Below, piece by piece: positions 11,179-23,100 of a stretch of DNA of 64,000 nucleotides; the stretch's first letter is position 1; every line of letters starts with the position of its first letter. The stretch is from NCBI GenBank assembly GCA_017979445.1, contig CM030715.1, positions 30,353,090 through 30,417,089 on the forward strand. The letters are read 5' to 3'. The position numbers were made by a program, and so were the translations under genes. The notes under the pieces were generated by a model that ran no database searches, was not told the origin of the DNA, and saw nothing but the letters and a program-made list of their open reading frames with translations. Source of the DNA: Akebia trifoliata (taxonomy: Eukaryota; Streptophyta; Magnoliopsida; Ranunculales; Lardizabalaceae).

Positions 11179-14100
11179 ATGGGTGTGAATTACTTAACTG
11201 TCTCAGCACTTTGTACGGTGTTAGGCTTCACAGGGCTCCAATGGTGGACGGTTTCTTCAATGGAGAAACTCAAGTCAGATGGCTTGATCAATGAGAATGT
11301 TCTTCATTTGGGGAATGCTAGCCATGCACTAGAGCTACTCTTGGGTTCTTTCACTTCAATTGCGCTTCTGGCAAATTTTGTACTCAACGTATTTATTCTA
11401 GTCATTTTGTGTCTAAAGGTAATTTGCTTTTATAAGAGACTCAAGTAAAAATGTAAAGATCAAGACAAATCTGTTGATTGTTTAGTTGTATGTAAATTAG
11501 CATATTTGTAGAGTTAAATAAATCTGTTGATCAATTTATTTTTTCTCAAACAAATTAAGTGGGTCAACATTCTAGTTTATAGAAATCCTTTGGTTTTCTT
11601 ATCTCTCTAGGTTTGCAATGGTAGCTTGTTTCACGATGTTTCACCTTTTTAATCCATTTTGTTCTACAAATTTTTTAATCCCATCATTTTAATGTGGGAT
11701 CTTTTTTTTTCTTCTCTTTTTTGTAATCCACATTGAACTACGAAATGGTTCCTCTAGCAGTCACCAACTCACAATGGACTATTGATTGAGTCAACAAGGG
11801 GGCTGTGATGGGCATTTGGTAACTAAATAATCAATACCTCTCTTTTTGCGCATGTGAAGGGTGGGGGTAAGTAAGCTATTGTGCTAGGCGGACCTCTACC
11901 TGGCTTTAGACGATGAAAAATAAGAATTGCAATCTGTAATATCTACATCTGGCATCTCTAATGAACTAATTTTCTTTCTCTTTCTTTAGTTATATCATAT
12001 TTTGTTGTATTTCCTTCTTCTCACCTAGTGATCTTCTCCATCATTATCGTCTTCTGTTGTATTATTATTATTTTTTTCTTGTTTCAATAAGATTGCTATT
12101 TACTGATCAAATTATAAAAAAGAAAGAAAGAATAAATAGTCATTAATTTAAAATGCCTTCCAATGATACGAAATACAACTGGAAATTTGTGATTGCTAGA
12201 TTAAATGTAAACAAAGAGAATGCTTTGAACTCAAGAAGATGTTAAGCTTCTAATTTGGTCAGTTTGAGTTTTTAAATTTCGATCAGATTGATCTTTGAGA
12301 CAGATATTTATTAATTTATTGTTTATGGATAACCATATTGTTGATTGGAGTTTCTAAAATAGTTAGGTCACTTGTCTACTGCATCCCAACTTTCTTTTGG
12401 TGCTGTTCCCTCTATTTGTTTCATTCTAAGATTTTAAATTTCTCATACTTCTTGAATGTAGGTCATTTAACCTCCCTAGGATATTGATTAGCTTCATATA
12501 AAAGATTAGAATTACCAAGCGTTGACAGATGAATCATATGGTAATAATAACTCTTGAAAGTAGTTATATTTAAACCATCTTGTGTATTTTTTATTATATA
12601 TTTTTTTAATTTTTTTGGCTAAAGAGACAACTGTACAACTTATCTTGAACACCTTTGATGAATAATTTTTTTCCTGTTGTATAAATGCAGGCTATATTTT
12701 TTGCGCAATTACATCCATCTGAGACACGAAAAGTGGTGGAACGTCTTATAAACTATGTTGTTTACAAGGTGATTATTGTTTTTAAATGATTAGTTGCTTG
12801 GAGGTCTTTTTTCATTATATAGCATAGTGTGTTTTATTGCACGAAAGGATGTATATCGATGGCTATGTATACACATATATTTCAATAGTCCTATTTTGAT
12901 AATTCACAAGCTACCATTATCAAATAGCTCATGGATTCCCAAGAATAGGCTCTTCAGTCCATGATGTTTGAATCATGAATAGAAATGCATTTTCGGTTGC
13001 TTATGTTTACACTATTCAAACACTTCAGGTTACAGAGTTATAAGTTATTCAAGGTGTATGCAGATGTAAAAAAGTACTCAGAGATGGGATAACAGACAGT
13101 TAGTACTCTTTTGAAGTTTTCTGCAACTGCTCTCATCAAATCTCTGTGATGAGGTGGTGGCAGGGGGGGGGGGGTTAAAGATGGTTAAAGTGGTGCTTTT
13201 GTTGCAAGGCTCATTAAGCGCTTAATCAAGCGAGTGGTGAGTAAAGGTATACCTGTCTTTGGCCCAGGCTAGGGTCAGCCTGAGTTCACCCAAAGCGTGG
13301 TCCTGGGTCTTTTTTTCACAAACCTGAGTTCAGCCCAGGCGTAGGCCTGGTTAATTTTTGGCTTGTCATATGCTGTGACCAAGCCAAGCCCAGCCGCTAA
13401 TGTAATGGCTGGTCCAAGGGTAGGTTATATAACTTCTATATGACATAAGTTTTGTACTTATAAACTTAGACCTTAGTCTAAGTTTATTGGTTTAGTAGTT
13501 TATTTGTCTAAAGGGTTTTGAGTTCCATTCACAATAGGTGTCCTTTAGTAAAAACTTTAAAGATATAAGTAAACTTTGGCCTTTATTGGTTGGGTGAAAC
13601 CTATGGGTCTTGAGTTCACATTCTCTGATTGAGAGCTTTATGTATGGGCTTAGCTACTATTTAACTTGTAGATTCCGTATTATTTACAATTTACAAAGGC
13701 TTGTTGGTAGGGGCAGCCCAACTTGGCTGACAATGGGCTATGCTCGTTTTCTTATTGAGCTGGCCTTGGGCTTCAGCCATTTGCAGCCCTATTATGCTTG
13801 GATGGAGAAGCCTGAACTCAGTGGTCCAGTTGGTTGTTGCAAACTTGTGATAAAGATAGGTTCTTCCTAGTTGATTGAAATTCGCCTATGCATGTTGGCA
13901 TATGGCACATTTGAGGATTTAAATTGTTGATTATTAGAAGAATGCCTTTGCAATGATATAAGACCTATAGAAATGAGAGATAAGAGACAAAAGATGTTTT
14001 GAAGATGGGTAATTCAAATGGTGTCAACTAGCTTAGTTGGTAAAGTCTATGGGTGATGATTACATAAACCTAGGTTCAGTCCTGTCATCACTAAGTTACT

Positions 14101-17100
14101 GATCTCATTAAAAACAAGCTTACTGATAGAAAAAAGATGGGTAATTTGATTCTTTCATTGGAAGATGGTACATAGGTATACAATAAAGGCTTGGGTTACG
14201 AAGAAGGTTTGTTGCAGAACATTTATCATATTGAAGGGTAGACAATATAAAAGGTGTTGGGGGGAAGTGTTTACTGGTACGAGGGTTGAGGGGATTTCCT
14301 TTCCATTGAAAGAGAATAGTTGGGATTGGAAAAGTGGATTTTCTGATTGCTGAAAAAAGAATTTTATTAAGTAGGCAGTTCACTTAAGAGACAAATAGAA
14401 TGGTGGGCATTACATAAGAGGATGTTGGGAGCAATTGTCTAACAATATTGGTGTGGGAGTATTTCGGATCCATTGAAAAAGTAGGTGTTCTAGTTTATGT
14501 AGATAATTTTTTTAAGTAGGTGGTTCACTTAAGTGAAAGATTGAAGTTCACTTTAAAAGTAAGGAAATGAAAGCAAAAGGTTACTTCATGCTTTGGAGGA
14601 TAAATGGTGATAGGGAATCCAAGAAGATACCAAAGATAGGAGGTGCAAAAGCTTGATTTGGATTTGAATGATGAAGGAGGTGGTAACTGGAAGATAGGTG
14701 TTAGGAAAGGCTGTAAAGAGTTTGGTGATTGTATGGTAGTTTCCAATGAAGTTATATGTTGTGGAATGTCATTGGGTTGGGGAGCTCCAATCATAGGATG
14801 TTGGCGAAGATGATGATCAGAGGTTACAAGATAAATGCTACGTTGCTTCGTGGATTGAAACTCTGTTTAGTTAAGTGTGAGGATGTACTGGAGTTATGGA
14901 CTTGTCAGCATGATTTTTCGGTGTTTGGTTTTGCAATGGATGATTATTATTTGGATTTAAAAAAATTTGGGATTAACATTTTTTTTTTCTTTTTTTTGAT
15001 AAATATTTTATTAGAAAGCATGAGAATAACCTATTACAGCCTAGGAGGTTGACAATTGCGATGAATTACAACAACAACTAAAAAAGAAATAGAAAAGAAA
15101 AAAAGAAACAAAAAACTATTCTCCCCCTGTAAAAATCAGCTCTCATTAACAACACAACAAAGCCTTATCCCAAAGATTTGGGATCGGCTAAACAAATCTT
15201 TTTTTCCTTCATACTTACACCTATCAAAAAAGGGTGTAAAAATCAATATCCCCCTAAATGTAAATTCTTTGATTGAAAGAGCAATATCGTAGGTGCATGC
15301 TTCATCCTCATTGAGCATTCTCTCTTGTTTCTTTTCTTCCAAATTCTCCATAGAATATTGAAAGGCATGATGTACTAAAGTGCCAACTTAGCTAAGTTGG
15401 TAAGACATGTGGAGTGTTGTTCCCATGTCCTAGGTTCAAATCCCCTTGAACACCTTCATCTATTTGGGGAAAAAAATGAAAAATAGGAAGAAGAATAAGC
15501 ACGAAGTACCATAAAATGTGCCAACTCGAAGAGAGAGCTGAATTGTGCTAACCACGAAACATCTCTCAGCCATTGAACCTGGCACACTCCGATACGTACT
15601 TCCTAAACTGAAGAAAGAAGTAACACTAGCTTCCTTGAACCAGGTTACAATGAAGCAAGAGATGATTCACTAGTTCACCATTAGCTTTATACATGAAAAT
15701 AAATTGAGATCATCAAATTCTTAGTGATCAAACTGTCGACATTTAAAATTTGGAGGCCGTCCAAACAGAAAGGAAATTATAGAAGGTACTTTCGATCCCC
15801 ACACAATGGAGGTCAGGAAATAAAAAATGAGAACACCACAGGGTGCAACTAAAGGATCTTACTGCAAATAATCAACTTTTACTCTAGATCCAACATCTAG
15901 TTCTTCATCCAAGGAGGATATTAGGGAACTTTCAAGACAAGATAGCAAGTCCATCTACTAGTCATAGAGATGCATCCTAAAATGAAAATTCCAAGACAAT
16001 TCCTGAATGAACTATCGAATAAAATGCTCTTTCATAGAAGATACAGGAAAAATAATGGGCAAATCCTCTTTCAGGGCTAAATTTCCACAATGCTCTTCTT
16101 CCCAAAACCTGATTATGTACCCCTTGCCAACCTTGAAACACTTGCACAGCTTTAGAGAATTAAATGTTCCCCCTCAAAATGCCTCTCTAGAGGTTACAAC
16201 CATATGGAAGTCTCGAGGTACTACTATCCCAATATAGCTTACAACAACCATATTTGAAGGTGATAACCCTATCGAGAGACTAGAATTCATCCTTCAGGAG
16301 TTTCTCTTGATTGTTACTTAAAGGTCATGATTTTTATTTTATTTTATTTTAAAGAATAGGATAAAGGAGATTGTCGCTAAAGAATCTTTAGATAGTAGTA
16401 AAGCTTAGGGTCAGAATTTCTTTCTGCAGGAGTGTTGGGATACCGTCAAAATAAGATATATTGCTAGCACCAATAAAAAAAGATATGTTGCTAGTGTTTC
16501 TAATTTCATGAGTGGGCTAGGGGGGTTAAAGTTGCTCGTGGCTTTAATTCCATAAAAGAAGGAGAAAAGGAATTGAGGGCTTGTAAGATTCTTGAAAAGG
16601 TTTTAGCTAGAAATTAAGAGGTCCTAGATCTTGAGCCTATATATTGTAAAGAATAGGTTTGGTGTTTTGTGGATAAAGCGGGTTAGGGGCATACTTTTCT
16701 TCAGCTTCCTTTTTATTGTGGTCAATTTACTCTCAAAGGTTTTATTAGAATCCAACAAGTTGTTTCCAAGGTGCTTCTTTATCTCCCATACTCTTCATAG
16801 TTGTCTTGTGGTGATTGGGAACTTAATCACAAGGGTTAAGGATGGATTACTTCTGGGATTTAATGTGGGAGAAAGAAGGAGAGGGGGGAGGGGGGACATG
16901 GTATTCCATCTTCGCTTTCTTGATTACACAATAATATCCTTGGATGTCTCTATAAAACAAGCAAACAATCTCTATGGCATTATTTGTTGTTTTGTTTTGA
17001 AATTTGGTATTCCATCCTCGCTTTCTTGATAACATGGCATTCCATCTTCACTTTCTTGATAGCACAATAATCTCCTTGGATGTCTTTATAAAACAAGCAA

Positions 17101-20100
17101 ACAATCTCTATGGCATTATTTGTTGTTTTGTTTTGAAACATCTCAACATTATTTCAAAATACCTTATGCTTGGTTCCTTAAGTATCAATTGTTTATAATG
17201 GTTGCTACATCGCTGTGCATGTTGAGCAGGGAGCATTTCTTCCGCTGATAATCCCACCCACAATTTATCAAGCAGCTGTGTGGTCAACTTGGTTGACAGT
17301 TCTTTGCACCTTAAAGGTATTCACTATACATAAATATGTTTCACTGCACACTATTTGTGGTTCCAAGTAAATATAGCTAAATGGTTCCTTTTCCATCAGT
17401 AACATGTCATGCACTTGATCCACAGATGTTTCAAGCATTGGCTAGAGACCGGCTTGAACGATTGAATGCGTCCCCCTCTGCAACTCCATGGACGTATTTT
17501 CGTGTTTTTTCGGTCTTATTGTTAGTTCTATCCGTTGATTTCTTCGGGTATCACTTCATGACCTACTCTTTCATATACTACATTACAATTTGTATCTTTT
17601 TGTTGTTGTTGTTGTCAGCTTTTTGTATTCAACAAATCTGTTTTTTTCTAGTGAATTGTGATATCTTGGTGGCAGTAGTTTGAATTCGTCATGTATATTG
17701 TCTTAGAATAATAATTACTTTTTTCAGCCAAGTTTTATGTTTTAGATTGTAGAATTGGCTTTTCTCTATACAATGGAAAAATAAAAATTGTGGAGATAAA
17801 TGGAGTTTACTGGAAGAATGAAGAGGAAAAATGTTGAATAGAAAGAATACAGAAAAAAAAACAAAAAGAACTTTGAACATCATGCCGCCCTCCTTATATA
17901 TCATTTTAGGTGTCAAACAGTTAGGCTAGTAAATTAAAAAATGTCTTCTGAACTCAAAAGATATACTAACTAATATTTGTTTGTGAGTCCTCTGGCACGA
18001 ATTCAAAGCAATCTTGGAGGGTATTCGATTAGCTAAGTCATTGGACCCGCAGCTGCTCATAGTGGAAGCCAACTCAGTACTAGCTATTCAAATCCTTAAT
18101 AAGGAATTTCATTGCCCATGGAGAGTCAAGCCCTTAGCTAACCAAATCTGGGCCCTATGCTCTACATATGGTAACATTCACTTCAAATTCACATTTAGAG
18201 AAGCAAATAAGCTTGCGGATAAACTTGCTTCATTGTTAACTACTCGAGTCACTAGAATCATTTTCGCTTTTGATCTTCCGTCTGAGATGAATTCCATTGT
18301 AAGAGAGGATGCCTCTGGGACCCTCTATGTGAGATTGTAACTCTTTTTCTCTTTTTTATATATTCTGGTCAGGGGGTCTGCCTCAACCCCCGATTACTCT
18401 CCAAAAAAAAGGAAAAAAACTAATATTTGTTTGTGTACATCAACCCCCGTCAAGTCTTCATATAGACAAACAGGGCTTTCAATGGGCCGGTTACATTAAT
18501 CCTTGAGACCAATACTTTAAATTATGCCTGAAGTGGACCTCTTGTTAGAGGATTCATTTCAAATGGCATCTTTAAGGGTTGAAACTGACTTGTCAGTTGT
18601 TTCTTTTTTGCTAACAACATATTCCTCATTTAGGAAAGCGTTTTAGATATGGATACATTAGTCTTAGTGAGCTGGATTATTTGGGTCTTAGATAGAGTTG
18701 AGTCAGGTGATCTGGAGTCTGGACAATCAAGGCCTCCCAAGTCATAGTGAGTCAAAAGCAAGACAAAGATTGAGTTAGGCTCCACTCAAGGGTAAGTTAG
18801 GATGAAGATCTAGTGAGAGCCAACTCAGACATTGTCAAGCTGATCCTTGATTCAAACTGTTACTTTGATTTTATTTATGGCGATATGAAGTTGACTCAGG
18901 CAAGTCAACTGTCTTACCTGTGAAGTAAAACTATTGATGAATAACATCTGGCTGATAACGAATAAAAAGAGAATTGTTAGGAAGAAGACCATTTAGTATG
19001 CACAACCTAACTTACAAAACTAATTGCATTGGCAATGTCAAGCCTTATTGGAAAGAGAGACCTTTCAAAATATCACTCTCTTGAGCTAACTATTATTTCA
19101 TTTGTATAGTTTAAAGTTTCATACCATTTTAGAATGTTTCGTAGACATTCCGGTTTCGGCGTAGCCAGAATGAAACACTAACCCGAAACAATGATGTTTC
19201 AAATTGTCTTGGAATGTTTCGGTCGAGAAACATTAACTCAAGACAAGATTTTAAACCTTGGTCATAGGAATGTCTATATACGTATATCCAAACTTTCTGC
19301 TGTCTTTAAATAATTGAACAAGCTTTCTCTAAGAGAAATAACACAGCCTTTTCAATATTCAAATGGTCCTGAAAGTTGTGGTTGGATTCTCTGGAAAAGT
19401 TCATTAATGTGTATTTTTAGGGTATTAAGGGGGGAAAGGAGTTAAAGTATTTTTCTTGTCGCCCAAGGACCAAATGGAACTGGCTGATCCGCCTGTTGTA
19501 TTTTCTTTTCTTCTTTTAATAAAATTATACTTCTAAAAAAAATGGAACTGGCTGATCAGTTGTTGAATCGGTTGAATATATCAGCGATGGTTGTAATGTT
19601 CTGCATTGTTGTGAAGAATTACTGATATCATTTCATTTGCATGGGGACTTTTAGGCTTTAGTATGTATGTACTGGAATATGATCATGGCAGTTCAAATCT
19701 CATTTTCATTTGCTGATTTTTTTTGGTTTGTTTTCCTTTTAAACTGTATTTTACATACAAAAACCTTCTAAAGTCAGCCACTCATTTGTATTAGTTTATT
19801 GGATTTCGATATAACTTTGAACTGTCTCTTATTTGTTGTGTTTGGCTAACTACAGGATAAGGCTCTGTATGATAATATACAGATCTTTGGGTTCAACTAT
19901 CTGTTTGCTGTTATTCTTTGAGCCTCTCAGTATTGCTTTTGAGACACTGCAGGTAATTCTTACAGTCATCATCATCAAAGTCTTCTAAATTTTTTGGATT
20001 TGAATGAATGAATCCTGAACCTCTGATTCATTTCTTTCTAAAGCCATGTCTTCTGTCAAGTCAAGTGTGTTCATATCCACTCTCACTACCTCAATCCACG

Positions 20101-23100
20101 CTCTTTTACTTTTTGAGTGTACAAATTCAGTTCCTGCATTCATTTCTTTCTAAAGTCATGTCTTCTATCAATTCAAGTGTGATATTCACTCTTTCTATCT
20201 CAAGCAACATGCTTTTGGTCTCCCTCTTTTACTTTTAGAAGCTTCAACTTGCACAGTCCTTACTGCAGCTTTTATGGGTCTTCATTGCACATGACCAAGC
20301 CATCTCAATCTACTTTTCTTTAGTTCATAACCTTTTTGGGGTTAGGTAATTCTTACAAGCATAGAAATTATAGCTGGAGACCTTCCACTTCTTATTGAGA
20401 ATTATAGAACTCTGATAAAGTTCTTTGGTATACAAAATTACTTTGTAGGCCATTATGGTCCACGGATTTCAGCTCCTTGATATGTGTCACCGTCAGTCGG
20501 TGGAAAGCAACACGGATTGCCAAAGATCTCAATCTTTGGATAGATCAGCAGCAGGTATTTCTGAAAAATCCACTATGTTCTTCATGTGATGTACTCAAAA
20601 TATGTACTGAAGTGGGTACTTCAGGGGCTTTTATTACTCAATAGTTTCACTTCATTATTTACATTGTTAGCCTGTTTGTTAGTTGTTTTCACTCAATACT
20701 TCAATGGTCTGGTAGAAATCCTCTGTTAAACTTTTGTACCAAGCAGAAATAGTATAAACTTTTGAAAATTTTAGAGCTGTGTAAATTTGATCGTATTATT
20801 TAAATGATTTTTAGGTGGGTTGATTATTTAGTGTGTTAAATCAAGTATCATTTACGTGCAAAGATACATTTCTAGGAAAAAGGACAAAAGGCATGTACTG
20901 GCCCAAGGTCACCAAGAAGAAAAAAATGAAAAAAGAAAAAGAAAAAGAAAAAGAAGCTTATTATAAGGACAGTTAGCTGGCTTTGAATGGAACGCCATTC
21001 AATGTTGAACTTGCCCTTTTGACCGATCAAAAAAATATTGTTGAACCTACCCTGAAAAAAGTTTAGGAGCTTCATCATTTGTATTTGATATATTTTGCGT
21101 TACTTCTATAGCTTGTTTTACTTTAAATGGTTATAGTTGTTTGATTTTAGTTGAACCGTGATGCTTCTCAAATTGTTTGTATTGCTTCATCTTTCTTTCG
21201 AGTTTTCTAATTGGGAAGTGTTACCGCAGGTTCTTTATGGGAATGGAAAGACGTTCTTATTCGGAATGTTGGCTTTTTCCTAGACATAATGACCTTGTTA
21301 ATGGCACTCGGTCATCACTTGCACATTTGGTGGCTTCATGGCATGGCTTTCCATCTTGTGGATGCAGTCATTTTCCTTAATATACGTGTAAATACTTTCA
21401 TTCCATTTGTACTGCAATGCTTTAATATCCTTCAAGTGAATCATGACGGCAGACTCTGTTGTTACTCTTTCTTCTAATTGGTTCACATACACAATGAACA
21501 GGCTTTGATAACTGCCATTATAAAGCGTATCAAAGGATTCATAAAGTTGAAAAAAGCTCTAAATACCCTTCATGGGGCACTTCCGGACGCGACATCTGAA
21601 GAATTGCAAGCATACGATGATGAATGTGCCATTTGTAGGGTAGGCTTCATTGAATCCATTTCCTTTTTCTTATGCCTAATTTTCCATGGCTCTTTCAGAG
21701 GTGATGAATTGTGAAATCACAGGAACCAATGGCCAAGGCTAAAAGGCTATCTTGCAATCACCTTTTCCATCTTGCTTGCTTGAGGTCTTGGTATGATCTA
21801 TACGCCATTATGTACTTTGGATTCTTATTACTTGCTTTTATTGTGCATTTTACTGAAGCTAATGCAGAAGGTGTTAATTTGTGTGCTGTATTTAATTTAC
21901 TTTGTTCTTCCCTTAGATAGAGGAAGGGAGGGAAGGACAAACATGATCAGGTGCCATGTGGAAGAGCACAAAATCTAAGAACCATATAAAAATAAGAAAA
22001 AAAGAACATTTTTTCACTGTTGATCAATGCATTTTAAATTTGGGAATTCAATGGCTGTCCATTTTGGAATCCTTTGGTCAAGCAAAAAAACAGATTCTTT
22101 TTCCTAATTTTTTTTAACCCTAGTCTAAACCATGAACCCTAGAGGGATGAGGTGTCATTAGGGCCAATGTGGCAGACTGGCAGTCCACGTGGCCTAAATG
22201 AGGACCTCGATCCATGTAACTTTTTTTTGCCATCTATTGACAAAAAGCAAGGGCTTTATGGTCATGAAATAGCATTTTTGTAAATATCAAAAGCCTTGAA
22301 AATCATTTACAAGAGTGGCATTGAAGCCTTTCCTTTTTTTTTTTTTTTGATTAGTATAAAGATTTTATAAACAAAAGAAAGAAAGTACAAAGGAGGCCAA
22401 GAGAACCTCCAAGAAAGAAAGCAAAAACAACAAAGACGAAAACAAGAGCTTGCTAGTTACATAAGTTATCCCATCTAAAAACAAAGTCCTCAAACAAAAA
22501 TCTGGAGAAGTCCTTGCTTAACTTCGCCCAAAAAAACAGCAACCCTAAAATCTCCATATACACCGTATGTGAATTGTTCTCTTTGCTTTAGAACACCCTA
22601 TTGTTTCTCTCTTTCCAAAGACCCCAAAGGATAGCCCAAAGGTGCCTTTTTCTGTGAGAAAAGACGTTAAAAGCCCAGCTTTCTAACGTCAAAAAGAAGT
22701 TTTTCAGGAAAACCTAACACATATGAAACAAAGACATGAAAGACGACCAAATACCTTGGGAAAAAGAGCAGTGAAGAAGGGTATGATCCACAAACTCTCC
22801 ATCGCTCTTGCAAAGAGGACAAAAATTAGGAGTAATCCACCCACGGGAAATCAACTTATCCAAAGTAAGAATCCCCCCTAAAAAAGCAAGTCAAACAAAG
22901 AAGGAAATTTCAAACCTTTACTTATTGCCACTAAAAGACAAGAAGAAGTATTTAAGGATCTTTATGGAAAAAGCAAGTATAGGGGGTCGCTAACATCAGA
23001 AGCTTGTACCATCCTGCTTATCCCATACATATTTGTACATGCATGGGGTCGGGGCCATCTATCAGTTCTCCCGGACCAAAAAATGATCTGATCTTATTAT

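Larger units (their letters stand above)
14160..16900 (+). pseudogene. Degenerate LINE (L1-type) coding remnants
   Basis: A frame at 14756 reads LWNVIGLGSSNHRMLAK, matching the start of the LINE endonuclease domain (consensus WNxRGLGxxxKR). Around 16420-16640 fragments such as LQECWDTVK and ALIP resemble reverse-transcriptase regions, with frameshifts and stops throughout. A SINE and an antisense LINE tail interrupt it. It is non-functional; the boundaries are approximate. Confidence 0.55.
12769..17229 (+). other. 4.46-kb retroelement-loaded intron of the RIN2-like gene
   Basis: GT at 12769 follows TACAAG and AG (GAGCAG) precedes 17230. Flanking exons join in phase 0. The intron carries two tRNA-derived SINEs, degenerate LINE coding remnants on +, an antisense LINE tail, a GGCCCAGGCTAGGG-type repeat at about 13190-13420 and a tandem duplication near its 3' end. 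Confidence 0.85.

Noticed and set aside
14015..14133. Possible tRNA gene from A and B boxes
   Set aside because: It does not fold into a full cloverleaf by eye and is flanked by TSDs with an A-rich tail, so it is a SINE.
16631..17029. 132-codon open frame
   Set aside because: It spans decayed LINE sequence and the first unit of a tandem duplication inside an intron. No protein motif.
22808..22993. 61-codon plus-strand frame
   Set aside because: It is the antisense of a minus-strand LINE remnant carrying the zinc-binding CPLC motif.
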